Part shown: positions 50,926 to 59,608 of the stretch, piece by piece | How positions within the stretch are numbered: the stretch's first letter is position 1 | Layout of the letters: each line of letters begins with the position of its first letter | Assembly (NCBI RefSeq): GCF_026239675.1 | Contig: NZ_JAPIVQ010000004.1 | Coordinates: 62,001 to 126,000, forward strand | Origin: Pedobacter sp. PLR | GTDB lineage: Bacteria > Bacteroidota > Bacteroidia > Sphingobacteriales > Sphingobacteriaceae | Length of the DNA: 64,000 nt | Direction of reading: 5' to 3' | Position numbers and translations under genes: made by a program | Notes under the pieces: generated by a model | Told to the model about the DNA's origin: nothing | The model's database searches: none | The model's input: only the letters and a program-made list of their open reading frames with translations

Positions 50926-53082
50926 ATGAAGAAATTTATCTTACTATGTCAGTTGGTGGCCCTTTCATTTTATGGAATTGCCCAGAATAAAATGCTGACC
51001 ATGCAGGACGCAATGAGTAATGCACGTACTACTCTTGCCCCTGAAAATTTATCTCAGCTACAGTTCATTTACGGAACGGAAAACTATGTATATGCTAAAC
51101 GTCAGGCTAATGGCCCGGTATGGATGTCAGGGAGCTTTAAAGCAAAAGAAGAACAAGCCCTTCTTTCTCTGGGACAGTTAAATCAAAAGTTAAGAGCAGC
51201 TCAACAGGACACCTTAAAGTCTATGCCGGTGATTCAGTTTAACCAGGGCGCAGATTGGATTATGAACGTTAAAGGGGCTAAGGTGGCCTTTAATCCTGCT
51301 AAAAACACTTTTAAAACGTTATTAAGCGCAGAACTTGCTTCAAAAACTAATGTGGAAGAGAGTAAAGCCGGTTATGTGGCTTACCTGGATAAGTTCAATC
51401 TTTTTGTTTCTAATGGAACAACGACTGAGCAGGTAACTACCGATGGTACTGCGGATATCGTGTATGCTTCTTCTGTTCACAGAGAGGAATTCGGGATTTC
51501 AAAAGGAATTTTCTGGAGTAACAGTGGTAAGCTATTGGCCTTCTACAGAATGGACCAGCGTATGGTAAGCGATTACCCGATCTCAGATTGGACAACCCGT
51601 CCTGCAAAGAATGTCAATATCAAGTATCCGATGGCAGGTGATAAAAGTCACCATGTAACGTTAGGGGTGTATAATCCTGCTACAAAAGCAGTGGTTTACC
51701 TGAAAACCGGCTTGCCGGCAGAACAATACCTGACCAATATCGCCTGGAGTCCGGATGATAAGTCTGTATTTATCGCGGTATTGAATCGTGAGCAGAATCA
51801 TATGAAATTAAATCAATATGATGCCCTAACCGGTGATTTCGTTAAAACAATCTTCGAAGAGAAAGATGAAAAATATGTAGAACCTTTAGTGCCTATGTTG
51901 TTCCTTAAAACTGATCCTTCGAAATTTATCTGGCAAAGTAACCGTGATGGATGGAATCATTTATACTTATATGACCTAAAAGGAAAAGTCCTGAAACAAT
52001 TGACGAAAGGAAATTGGGAAGTAACAGAAGTGAAAGGCTTCAATCCTAAGGGCGATAAGTTGTTTTATGTGTCTACAGCAGAATCTCCAATCACAAGAAA
52101 CCTATATTTATTGGATCTAAAATCTGCTAAATCCAAGCGCATTACTCAAGGTTTTGCAGTACACAATACACAAATTAGCAGCACTGGAAATACCGTAATT
52201 GATAGCTACAGCAGTCCGGAGTTACCTAAAGTGATTCAGCTGGTAGAAGTGGCGACGGAAAAAACCAAAGTATTGCTGAAAGCGAAAAACCCACTTGCAG
52301 ATTATGCAACGGTAAACTCATCGATCTTCACGATTAAAAGTGATACCGGTGATGACCTTTATTGCAGCCTTTATAAACCTGTAAACTTCGACAGCACGAA
52401 AAAATACCCTGTAATTGTTTACTGGTATGGCGGTCCGCATGCTCAATTGATCACAAATAGCTGGAATGCCGGTGCCGGTGATTACTGGTTCAGATATATG
52501 GCGCAACAAGGTTTTGTAGTTCTGACGATGGATACCCGCGGTAGCGATAACAGAGGAAAAGCTTTTGAGCAGTCGATGTTTAGACATGCTGGCGCTGTTC
52601 AGCTGGAAGATATGAAGAAGGCAGTAGGTTACCTGAAGTCTTTACCTTATGTAGATTCGGATAATATGGGCTTATTTGGCTGGAGCTTTGGCGGTTTTAG
52701 TACCGTTAATGTGATGCTGAAAGCACCAGGTATGTTCAAAGCCGGTGTTGCTGGTGGTCCGGTAATCAACTGGAACTTCTATGAAGTGATGTATACAGAA
52801 CGTTATATGGATACACCTCAGGAGAATCCTGAAGGTTATGCAGAAACAAATTTATCTGACCATGTCGGTAGTCTGAAAGGTAAATTACTATTGATCCATG
52901 GGGTGCAAGACCCGGTTGTTTTACAACAACACACCGTAGATTTCATCAAACACGCTGTTGATAAGAATATTCAGCTGGACTATATGATTTATCCAGGTCA
53001 TGAGCACAATGTGATCGGTAAAGATCGTGTACATCTTTATCAGAAAGTCACAGATTACTTTATGCAGAATCTGAAAAAGTAG
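50926..53082 (+). CDS. S9 family dipeptidyl peptidase IV-type enzyme
   Basis: 718 residues with a signal peptide (about 1-19, YGIAQN), so exported. The N-terminal half is a DPP-IV beta-propeller (about 90-450; SNSGKLLAFYRMDQRMVSDYP, WNHLYLYDLKGKVLKQLTKG). The C-terminal half is an alpha/beta hydrolase with nucleophile S587 in FGWSFGGFS, D662 in GVQDPVV and H694 in YPGHEHNV, the order of family S9. It removes dipeptides, usually X-Pro, from peptide N-termini in the periplasm. It follows the phosphoesterase-propeller gene, with a -7 box of its own, so it may be separately expressed. Confidence 0.92.
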   Translation: MKKFILLCQLVALSFYGIAQNKMLTMQDAMSNARTTLAPENLSQLQFIYGTENYVYAKRQANGPVWMSGSFKAKEEQALLSLGQLNQKLRAAQQDTLKSMPVIQFNQGADWIMNVKGAKVAFNPAKNTFKTLLSAELASKTNVEESKAGYVAYLDKFNLFVSNGTTTEQVTTDGTADIVYASSVHREEFGISKGIFWSNSGKLLAFYRMDQRMVSDYPISDWTTRPAKNVNIKYPMAGDKSHHVTLGVYNPATKAVVYLKTGLPAEQYLTNIAWSPDDKSVFIAVLNREQNHMKLNQYDALTGDFVKTIFEEKDEKYVEPLVPMLFLKTDPSKFIWQSNRDGWNHLYLYDLKGKVLKQLTKGNWEVTEVKGFNPKGDKLFYVSTAESPITRNLYLLDLKSAKSKRITQGFAVHNTQISSTGNTVIDSYSSPELPKVIQLVEVATEKTKVLLKAKNPLADYATVNSSIFTIKSDTGDDLYCSLYKPVNFDSTKKYPVIVYWYGGPHAQLITNSWNAGAGDYWFRYMAQQGFVVLTMDTRGSDNRGKAFEQSMFRHAGAVQLEDMKKAVGYLKSLPYVDSDNMGLFGWSFGGFSTVNVMLKAPGMFKAGVAGGPVINWNFYEVMYTERYMDTPQENPEGYAETNLSDHVGSLKGKLLLIHGVQDPVVLQQHTVDFIKHAVDKNIQLDYMIYPGHEHNVIGKDRVHLYQKVTDYFMQNLKK

Positions 53083-53103
53083 TATTTTGAAATTAATACT
53101 GCT

Positions 53104-53188
53104 AAAAAAATCGGGTTGTACTTTTCGGTCTCAAAATCTTTTGAAAAAAAGATTTTACAGGCCCTCAAAGCACAACCCGATTTTTTTT
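53104..53188. terminator. Nested long hairpin after the DPP-IV-type gene
   Basis: Outer arms of 16 perfect bases (53104-53119 and 53172-53187, core ATCGGGTTGT/ACAACCCGAT) enclose a second hairpin with 10-base arms AAAATCTTTT/AAAAGATTTT (53133-53142 and 53147-53156). T residues 53181-53188 end the outer stem, so it should work as a terminator for the peptidase gene; A residues on the left allow it on the other strand as well. The two-tier build is more elaborate than the other terminators here. Confidence 0.8.
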
Positions 53189-53250
53189 ATAATTAAGTTT
53201 CCTGGTGGTGGAAGTTAAATTGCAGGATGTTTATTGTTTTACTTTTTGGC

Positions 53251-53443
53251 GTTATGAGGGAGGTTTATCTGAAAATAAGGGATGCTATGAAATGCGATGC
53301 TTTGTGAATTCGTGCCTTTTAAGGCTATGAGGGCCGCTTAAAAAAAAGGAGAAGCTATGTCATTCTTAATTTCCCCCTGATTCTTTCCTACCCTTTCCAC
53401 GCTATGAGGGGGCCGCTTAACTAAAAATGAGGGAATGCTATGA
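53251..53443. repeat. Six irregularly spaced GCTATGA-type repeats upstream of valS
   Basis: GTTATGA (53251), GCTATGA (53284, 53324, 53401, 53437) and GCTATGT (53354), 30-47 bases apart. Two copies are extended to gctatgaggg(gg)ccgcttaa (53324-53340 and 53401-53420). The stretch between the terminator and the valS promoter has no gene. The irregular spacing excludes CRISPR. It may be a remnant of a duplicated element or a set of protein-binding sites. Confidence 0.6.
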
Positions 53444-53529
53444 GCCGGCCTGTAAAGATTTTGCCCTTCAGCAAAAGATTTGAGACGGCGAGTAGTAACC
53501 CGAATTTTTCTCTTTCAGAATTAAAAAGC

Positions 53530-53537
53530 TATTTTTG
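53530..53537 (+). promoter_or_regulatory. -7 promoter box of valS (TATTTTTG)
   Basis: Exact TAnnTTTG match, 27 bases before the valS ATG at 53565. It overlaps the in-frame upstream codons, which supports the later start. Confidence 0.5.
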
Positions 53538-53564
53538 CATCTCAACAGATACTTTTTCGTAATA

Positions 53565-56234
53565 ATGAGCATTTCCACAAAATACGACCCGGCAGCAACC
53601 GAAGATAAATGGTACAGCTACTGGATGTCAAAGAACTTTTTCCATTCTGAGCCGGATGAACGCGAGCCATATACCATTGTAATTCCTCCACCAAATGTCA
53701 CAGGTGTACTTCACATGGGACATATGTTGAACAATACGATTCAGGATGTCTTGATTCGTAAGGCAAGAATGCAGGGTAAGAATGCATGTTGGGTACCTGG
53801 TACAGACCATGCTTCTATTGCTACAGAGGCTAAGGTTGTGGCGATGTTAAAAGAGCGCGGTATTGACAAGAAGGACCTGACAAGGGAAGAATTCTTAAAA
53901 TATGCCTGGGAGTGGAAAGAAAAATACGGAGGTATTATTCTGGAGCAATTAAAGAAATTGGGTGCCAGTTGCGACTGGGAGCGTACCCGTTTCACGATGG
54001 AAGACGACATGTCTGACGCGGTAATTGACAGTTTCATCCACCTTTATAAAAAGGGAAGAATTTACCGTGGGGTAAGAATGGTGAACTGGGATCCGGCAGG
54101 AAAGACTTCTGTTTCTGATGAAGAAGTGATCCGTAAAGAAGTAAATCAAAAATTATATTATATCAAGTATACGGTTGCGGGAAGTAATGATCAGGAATTC
54201 CTGACGATTGCGACTACCCGTCCGGAAACCATCATGGCTGATGCAGCTATCTGTGTTAATCCAAATGATGAGCGTTATGCGCACCTGAAAGGGAAAAAAG
54301 TATTTGTTCCGTTAATCAACCGTGAGATTCCTGTTATTGAGGATGATTATGTGACGATGGATTTTGGAACAGGCTGTTTAAAAGTTACTCCTGCGCATGA
54401 TTTAAACGATTATGAGCTAGGATTAAGACATAAATTGCCGGTAATCGATATTTTAAATGACGATGGTACTTTAAATGAGCTGGCACAAATTCTTGTTGGT
54501 GAAGACCGTTTCATCGCCAGAAAAAAGATTGCTAAACTATTGGATGAAGCCGGACACCTGGAAAAGGTAGAAGACTATAAATCACAAGTAGGTTTCTCTG
54601 AGCGTACGGATGCGGCTATTGAGCCAAAATTATCTATGCAATGGTTCTGTAAAATGGACGAAATGGCGAAGCCGGCATTGGATGATGTATTGAATGGTGA
54701 TGTTAAGCTGATCCCGGAGAAATTCCAGAACACTTACCGCCATTGGATGGAAAATATCCGTGACTGGAATATCAGTCGCCAATTATGGTGGGGACAACAA
54801 ATTCCTGCATGGTACGACAACCAGGGTAACTGGGTAGTAGCAAAAACTAAAGAAGAAGCTTTAACAGCGTTTTTAAAGTTAAAAGATGCTGATGGGGAGT
54901 TTACTGAGGAAGAAGCTAATGGTTTCAAACATCAGTTAGCACCGTTTGTAAATCAGGATCCTGATGTAATGGATACCTGGTTCTCTTCATGGTTATGGCC
55001 AATTTCTGTGTTTGATGGATTTAAAAACCCGGACAATAAAGACATCAACTATTACTATCCGACTAATGATTTGGTAACTGCTCCTGAAATTTTATTCTTC
55101 TGGGTAGCAAGAATGATCATGGCTGGACATGAGTTCCGTGGTCAGAAGCCATTTACAAATGTTTACTTAACGGGTATCGTTAGAGATAAACAAGGACGTA
55201 AAATGTCTAAATCATTAGGGAATTCTCCTGATCCAATCGGCCTGATTGAAAAATATGGTGCTGATGGTGTTCGTGTAGGTATGTTATTGTGCTCTCCTGC
55301 CGGAAATGACCTGATGTTTGATGAAAGCTACTGCGAACAGGGAAGGAATTTCGCCAATAAAATCTGGAATGCATTCCGTTTGGTAAAAGGATGGGAAGTT
55401 GATTATTCATTGCCAAATCCTAATCTACAAGCGATTTCATGGTTCGAAAATCGTTTCAATGAAGCTTTAGTAGAGATTGAAGATAACTTTAAACAATACC
55501 GCTTGTCGGAAGCGTTAATGACTTCTTATAAATTGGTATGGGATGATTTTTGTGCATGGTACCTTGAAATGGTGAAACCAGCTTATCAGCATCCGATTGA
55601 TTCAGAAACGTTGAAGTTTACCATCGGTTTCTTTGAGAAGATTCTGACACTTTTACACCCATATATGCCTTTCTTAACGGAAGAATTATGGCATGATGAA
55701 TTGTTCGGTGAAAAAGAAGAGATGGACTGCTGTATTGTGGCTTCATATCCTGTTGTAGGTTCAATTGATACGGCATTACTGAAAGATGTAGAGGTTGTAA
55801 AAGGGCTGATTGCAGAGATCAGAAATGTGCGTAACACCAAGCAGATTTCTCCTAAAGACGCTTTGCCATTGCGCATTAAAGTGAATACAGGAATAAATTA
55901 TGAAAAATGGCTGAACGTTATTGCTAAGGTTGTAAATATCTCTGATGTGGAGTTCGTATCGGATAAAATTGCTGGTGCAGTTAGCTTCATGGTCGGAAAA
56001 GATGAGTTCTTTATCCAGCTAAATGAAACAATTGATGTGGAAGCAGAGAAAGTACGCTTAAATGCAGAATTGGTTTATTTGCAAGGCTTCTTGAAGTCGG
56101 TAGATGCGAAGTTGAGCAATGAACGCTTTGTTCAGAATGCGAAACCGGAGATCATTCAGAATGAACGCAGTAAAAAAGCGGATGCGGAATCTAAAATCAG
56201 CACTATTGTAGGACAAATAGAATCTTTAGGGTAG
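53565..56234 (+). CDS. valS: Valyl-tRNA synthetase
   Basis: 889 residues from ATG 53565, the start that gives the family's MSISTKYDPAATEDKWYSYW; an in-frame ATG 10 codons earlier lies inside the promoter region. The class I HIGH motif is PPNVTGVLHMGHML, and KMSKSLGN is the second ATP motif. The CP1 editing domain (about 180-340) with TTRPETIMAD is present, and the C-terminal tRNA-binding arm ends in a coiled coil (about 825-889). It charges tRNA-Val in the cytosol. Normal length. It ends at a strong terminator. Confidence 0.97.
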   Translation: MSISTKYDPAATEDKWYSYWMSKNFFHSEPDEREPYTIVIPPPNVTGVLHMGHMLNNTIQDVLIRKARMQGKNACWVPGTDHASIATEAKVVAMLKERGIDKKDLTREEFLKYAWEWKEKYGGIILEQLKKLGASCDWERTRFTMEDDMSDAVIDSFIHLYKKGRIYRGVRMVNWDPAGKTSVSDEEVIRKEVNQKLYYIKYTVAGSNDQEFLTIATTRPETIMADAAICVNPNDERYAHLKGKKVFVPLINREIPVIEDDYVTMDFGTGCLKVTPAHDLNDYELGLRHKLPVIDILNDDGTLNELAQILVGEDRFIARKKIAKLLDEAGHLEKVEDYKSQVGFSERTDAAIEPKLSMQWFCKMDEMAKPALDDVLNGDVKLIPEKFQNTYRHWMENIRDWNISRQLWWGQQIPAWYDNQGNWVVAKTKEEALTAFLKLKDADGEFTEEEANGFKHQLAPFVNQDPDVMDTWFSSWLWPISVFDGFKNPDNKDINYYYPTNDLVTAPEILFFWVARMIMAGHEFRGQKPFTNVYLTGIVRDKQGRKMSKSLGNSPDPIGLIEKYGADGVRVGMLLCSPAGNDLMFDESYCEQGRNFANKIWNAFRLVKGWEVDYSLPNPNLQAISWFENRFNEALVEIEDNFKQYRLSEALMTSYKLVWDDFCAWYLEMVKPAYQHPIDSETLKFTIGFFEKILTLLHPYMPFLTEELWHDELFGEKEEMDCCIVASYPVVGSIDTALLKDVEVVKGLIAEIRNVRNTKQISPKDALPLRIKVNTGINYEKWLNVIAKVVNISDVEFVSDKIAGAVSFMVGKDEFFIQLNETIDVEAEKVRLNAELVYLQGFLKSVDAKLSNERFVQNAKPEIIQNERSKKADAESKISTIVGQIESLG

Positions 56235-56266
56235 TTGTTAATTACACCTTTTGATAAAATATGATC

Positions 56267-56307
56267 AAATGAAAAAGACAACCTGATGAGGGTTGTCTTT
56301 TTCATTT
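56267..56307. terminator. Bidirectional terminator, valS and the DUF6965-like gene
   Basis: Seventeen-base perfect arms (56267-56283 and 56291-56307) with a 7-base loop. T residues occur within the right arm and A residues within the left, so it should act for both convergent genes. Confidence 0.9.
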
Positions 56308-56319
56308 TCAACTATGGTG

Positions 56320-56541
56320 TTATTCTTCTGAGCTTTCTTGTTCCTGCTCTACCATTTCTTTGATTTTAATCAATCGGTCGTAAAAACATTCGTATGGCCT
56401 CACATTGCCATATATCTTTAACACATTGAGGTGTGTTTCTACACAGTGGGGTACATCATTCAATACGGTTCCTGGATAGAGTTCCAGGGTTTGCGGTAAA
56501 CTGATACCAGAAAAGTAGTCTTCTAAGTCGGAAACGGTCAT
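56320..56541 (-). CDS. Small DUF6965-like protein
   Basis: 73 residues, soluble and acidic at the C-terminus (EQEQESSEE). The pattern LEDYFSGISLPQTLELYPGTVLNDVPHCVETHLNVLKIYG resembles the DUF6965 family of small Bacteroidota proteins, as far as I can recall it. No function is known. It has a -7 box 5 bases before its start and a terminator shared with valS, both of which support it as a real gene. Confidence 0.7.
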   Translation of the reverse strand: MTVSDLEDYFSGISLPQTLELYPGTVLNDVPHCVETHLNVLKIYGNVRPYECFYDRLIKIKEMVEQEQESSEE

Positions 56542-56545
56542 GGTG

Positions 56546-56553
56546 CAAAGGTA
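56546..56553 (-). promoter_or_regulatory. -7 promoter box of the DUF6965-like gene (TACCTTTG)
   Basis: Minus-strand TACCTTTGCA, 4 bases before the start codon, the same sequence as at pabB. A nearly leaderless transcript would result. Confidence 0.45.
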
Positions 56554-56647
56554 ATACTTATATGATTTAAACCCGGTTTTTTAAAGATAAACGGGGTTTT
56601 TAAATTGTGGTTTTTAAATTTTAACGGAGCGACAGGATGTTGTGCTT

Positions 56648-57109
56648 TTATAACTGCTGATATTCCGGCAATTCTTCGATAAACTGAAATCTTTCTGCCA
56701 GATGGTCGATCATTGCATAGCAATGTTTTAGTCCGTTGGTGACTACCAGCCATTTAGCTTTGTGGACTGAGTTGTACCGGGAAGCCTGATCAAAAACTGC
56801 CTGAGTGATCTTTATCGCAGGAGCTTTACATTCAATCACCATAATCCGCTCTCCGGAAGTATTAAAAATGACGATGTCACTTCTCTTTCTGAGTTGGTTC
56901 AGGTTTAAGCCACCTTCGATCTGAATCAGTGTTTTAGGGAATTTTTTGGTTAGAATCAGATACTGAATGAAGTGTTGTCTCACCCATTCTTCAGGCGTCA
57001 GAACCAGGTGTTTCTTACGGACTTCGTCGAAAATAAAGTGCTTGTTATCCTTCAATGTAATTTTAAAAGGATACTGCGGAAGGTTCAGCGCTGTAGGGTT
57101 AAATGCCAT
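56648..57109 (-). CDS. Orphan HSDR_N-type nuclease-fold protein
   Basis: 153 residues, similar to the N-terminal nuclease domain of type I restriction subunit HsdR, but standing alone. The PD-(D/E)xK site can be seen: the Asp in LRKRSDIVIF and the E-x-K in VIECKAP. The rest is KITQAVFDQASRYNSVHKAKWLVVTNG. No HsdM, HsdS or helicase gene is near, so it is not a restriction system here. It is back to back with holA across a 56-base promoter gap, an arrangement I believe is common in Bacteroidota, which hints at a DNA maintenance role; that is inference. Confidence 0.87.
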   Translation of the reverse strand: MAFNPTALNLPQYPFKITLKDNKHFIFDEVRKKHLVLTPEEWVRQHFIQYLILTKKFPKTLIQIEGGLNLNQLRKRSDIVIFNTSGERIMVIECKAPAIKITQAVFDQASRYNSVHKAKWLVVTNGLKHCYAMIDHLAERFQFIEELPEYQQL

Positions 57110-57114
57110 TTGTG

Positions 57115-57122
57115 CAAAAATA
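57115..57122 (-). promoter_or_regulatory. -7 promoter box of the HSDR_N gene (TATTTTTG)
   Basis: Minus-strand TATTTTTG, 5 bases before the start codon. It lies in the short divergent gap shared with holA. Confidence 0.4.
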
Positions 57123-57148
57123 ACCTTTAATAATTAGTTTTTAGCCGT

Positions 57149-57156
57149 TACATTTG
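57149..57156 (+). promoter_or_regulatory. -7 promoter box of holA (TACATTTG)
   Basis: Exact TAnnTTTG match, 9 bases before ATG 57166. The alternative TTG start at 57154 lies within this box, which favours the later ATG. Confidence 0.5.
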
Positions 57157-57165
57157 GATAAATAT

Positions 57166-58191
57166 ATGAGTGTTGCCAATATAATCAAAGACATTAAAGC
57201 CAGAAAGTTCAAGCCTGTTTACCTTTTACATGGTGAAGAGCCTTATTATATCGATCAGATTATCCACTATATGGAGGAAAATGTACTGAGCGATATGGAA
57301 AAAGGGTTCAACCAAACCGTTTTATACGGGAAGGATACAGACATGGCTACGATCATGAATGCGGCCAAACGTTACCCGATGATGTCAGACTATCAATTGA
57401 TAGTTGTGAAGGAAGCACAGGACCTTAAATGGGCTAAGGAAGCGGAGGGAAGCAGCAAGGAAGCTGAGTTTGTTCAGAGTTATTTTGAAAAACCGCTGGC
57501 TAGTACCATTCTCGTGCTGGGATACAAATACGCCAATTTTGATAAGCGTAAGAAAATCTATAAGTCAATAGACAAAAACGGAGTGATCTTTCAATCGGAT
57601 CTGGTGCGCGATTATAAGTTAGCCGCCTGGATCGAAGATTTTGTAAAAGAGAAAGGATATAAGATAGCGCCACAGGCATCAGCTCTGATGGCAGAATATT
57701 TAGGTACTGATCTTTCCAAAATCGCCAATGAAGTAGAAAAACTAATGTTGAATATCGGAAAGGAAGTGACCATAGACACGGATCTGATTCAACGAAATAT
57801 AGGAATCAGTAAAGAATATAATGTATTTGAGCTGCAAAAGGCGCTGGCAGTAAGAAATGTGCTGAAATGTAACCAGATCATTAATTATTTCGCAGACAAT
57901 CCTAAAGCAAATCCAATGGTTATGGTGATGGCCAACCTGAATGCTTATTTTTCAAAAATACTCAAGTATCACTACTTGCCGAATAAAGCAGAAGCGGCAA
58001 AAGAGCTGGGCGTAAATCCTTACTTCATCAAGGATTACGAAACAGCTTCGCGCAGCTATAACCTGAATAAAACTTTCGATATCATTAGTTTGCTGAGAGA
58101 ATACGACCTTAAAAGTAAGGGCGTAGACAGTACCGGTAATATTACAGACGGGGAATTACTTAAAGAATTGCTGTTTAAAATGTTGCATTAA
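57166..58191 (+). CDS. holA: DNA polymerase III subunit delta
   Basis: 341 residues from ATG 57166. HolA opens the sliding clamp as part of the clamp loader. The N-terminal block FKPVYLLHGEEPYYIDQIIHYM, the MMSDYQLIVVKEAQDLKW stretch and LSKIANEVEKLMLNIGKEVTIDTDLIQRNIGISKEYNVFELQKAL in the second domain are typical of Bacteroidota delta subunits. Cytosolic. A TTG four codons earlier would sit in the promoter, so I use the ATG. It is divergent from the HSDR_N gene and ends at a very long terminator. Confidence 0.93.
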   Translation: MSVANIIKDIKARKFKPVYLLHGEEPYYIDQIIHYMEENVLSDMEKGFNQTVLYGKDTDMATIMNAAKRYPMMSDYQLIVVKEAQDLKWAKEAEGSSKEAEFVQSYFEKPLASTILVLGYKYANFDKRKKIYKSIDKNGVIFQSDLVRDYKLAAWIEDFVKEKGYKIAPQASALMAEYLGTDLSKIANEVEKLMLNIGKEVTIDTDLIQRNIGISKEYNVFELQKALAVRNVLKCNQIINYFADNPKANPMVMVMANLNAYFSKILKYHYLPNKAEAAKELGVNPYFIKDYETASRSYNLNKTFDIISLLREYDLKSKGVDSTGNITDGELLKELLFKMLH

Positions 58192-58212
58192 GTCTAATGG
58201 ATTCAATGAAGA

Positions 58213-58263
58213 ATAATCAAAAGAAAAGGATGGCCATATCAGCCATCCTTTTCTTTTGATTAT
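58213..58263. terminator. Very long perfect hairpin terminator after holA
   Basis: Twenty-two-base perfect arms (58213-58234 and 58242-58263) with a 7-base loop, 21 bases past the holA stop. The right arm and its flank are T-rich. The left arm is A-rich, so termination from the minus strand is possible as well. Confidence 0.92.
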
Positions 58264-58387
58264 CTTTTTCCTGAGCTTCGATCAGCACTCTTTTAGCTTT
58301 CAATCAAAGTGATTTTCTAATCAGGTTGCTTTTCATTCTTCATTGTATGCTGATCAAAATATTTTCAGATCAGCTGTCTTTTAATGA

Positions 58388-58717
58388 CTAGTGAGAAGAA
58401 ACTGCTTTTAATCCGATGATAGAACAGATTAGTGTAGTAATGAAAACAATGCGCCAAAAAGTAGCAGGTTCATTGAACACAAAAATCCCTACCAATACAG
58501 TTCCAACAGCTCCAATACCTGTCCACACGGCATAAGCGGTTCCGATAGGAAGTGTTTGAGTTGCCTTAAGCAATAAGCCCATGCTGATTGTCAGACAGAT
58601 TAAGAAGCCTGCACCCCACATGATGGTGGCGTTTCCTGTAGTCTCTTTCATTTTTCCAAGGCAGGAAGCGAAGGCGATTTCAAAAAGACCGCCGAGAATT
58701 AATATTATCCAGTTCAT
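58388..58717 (-). CDS. SMR-family exporter, SugE/Gdx type
   Basis: 109 residues with four membrane helices, the small multidrug resistance fold that works as an antiparallel dimer. The essential proton/substrate glutamate is E13 in LGGLFEIAFASCLGKM. LPIGTAYAVWTGIGAVGTVLVGIFVFNEPA is nearly the same as in E. coli SugE (Gdx), which exports guanidinium, so that substrate is more likely than the broad drugs of EmrE. The gene lies downstream of a Crp-family regulator on the same strand, 122 bases apart. I see no guanidine riboswitch in that gap, so regulation is probably protein-based. Confidence 0.88.
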   Translation of the reverse strand: MNWIILILGGLFEIAFASCLGKMKETTGNATIMWGAGFLICLTISMGLLLKATQTLPIGTAYAVWTGIGAVGTVLVGIFVFNEPATFWRIVFITTLICSIIGLKAVSSH

Positions 58718-58839
58718 TTTATTGTTATTTAATTGCCGGCTACTGTAATTTCAGGCTTCGGTAAAATGTGAAGGCAAATTTCCGCATTTGTAGATAAAAA
58801 CCGGCTAAACAAATGATAAGAAATTACCAAAATCAAAAA

Positions 58840-59406
58840 TCACCTGATTTCGGCTCTGATTCTACTCAAAGAAACCGGAGTAATGCCCAGATAGGAGGCG
58901 ATATAATTCAATTGTACCCGCTGCAGGAGTTCCGGATAATGGTCCATCAGGTTTTTATAACGTTCGCTGGCATTGAGCAATAGTCTGGAAATCAGTCGCT
59001 CTTCTACCAGGATAATTTCTTTTTCTATTAGTTTTCTTCCCCAGTTGGCGATGATAATATCTGTTGCATACAATGTTTCCAGCTGATGATGATCTATACG
59101 GTATAGCGTGGTGTCCTCCAGCAATGCGATACTTTCATAACCCGGGGTTTGATTGATATAACTGTTGTAGGAAAACACAGAGCTACCTTCTTTGCCAAAC
59201 CAAAAAGTTACATCAGATTCTTCCGTACGGTAATAAGCCCTGGCCATACCTGATTTTATAAAGTAAACGGTACGGTCTACCTCATGCTGACGGAACAATA
59301 AATGCCCTTTAGGGTAGTGAATTTCCTCAAAAAGGCTGGCCAGCTTTTCTAAAGAGGGTTCAGTAACAGGCGTAATATTGTTGATGATCTGTTTGATGGT
59401 TTCCAT
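58840..59406 (-). CDS. Crp/Fnr-family transcription regulator
   Basis: 188 residues. A cyclic-nucleotide-binding-like beta-barrel (about 25-110; YPKGHLLFRQHEVDRTVYFIKSGMARAYYR) is followed by the long dimer helix and a C-terminal helix-turn-helix (about 165-188; YIASYLGITPVSLSRIRAEIR). It has no cysteine cluster, so it is not an oxygen-sensing Fnr. The arginine expected for cAMP binding is not evident, so the ligand may be different. The nearest target by position is the SugE-type exporter downstream. It has its own -7 box. Confidence 0.87.
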   Translation of the reverse strand: METIKQIINNITPVTEPSLEKLASLFEEIHYPKGHLLFRQHEVDRTVYFIKSGMARAYYRTEESDVTFWFGKEGSSVFSYNSYINQTPGYESIALLEDTTLYRIDHHQLETLYATDIIIANWGRKLIEKEIILVEERLISRLLLNASERYKNLMDHYPELLQRVQLNYIASYLGITPVSLSRIRAEIR

Positions 59407-59454
59407 TTTTGGTGGATGTAGTTTTACCGGAAGGTGTTTTTATATTTTATAGTA

Positions 59455-59462
59455 CAAATATA
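59455..59462 (-). promoter_or_regulatory. -7 promoter box of the Crp-family gene (TATATTTG)
   Basis: Minus-strand TATATTTG matches TAnnTTTG, 48 bases before the start codon. No TTG is seen at -33. Confidence 0.4.
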
Positions 59463-59608
59463 GAATTTGAAATGGTGGGGCTTTTGTTTTTTTAATGCTT
59501 ATTGTGAAGGATTATTGTTAAATTGTTGATTAGAAAGCTGTTTTATATACCTGACCAGGTTTAAATCACCTTTAAAAAACAGTACTCACAAAATAACAGA
59601 TGAAATAA

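Noticed and set aside
53251..53443. A CRISPR-like reading of the GCTATGA repeats.
   Set aside because: Repeats are only 7 bases (up to 20 in two copies), spacing is irregular, and no cas genes are near.
56538..56753. A 71-codon minus-strand frame between the DUF6965-like gene and the HSDR_N gene.
   Set aside because: It overlaps the end of the HSDR_N gene in another frame and looks like a shadow.
58718..58839. A guanidine riboswitch in front of the SugE-type gene.
   Set aside because: No recognisable conserved core; the gap shows only AT-rich sequence and a short inverted segment.
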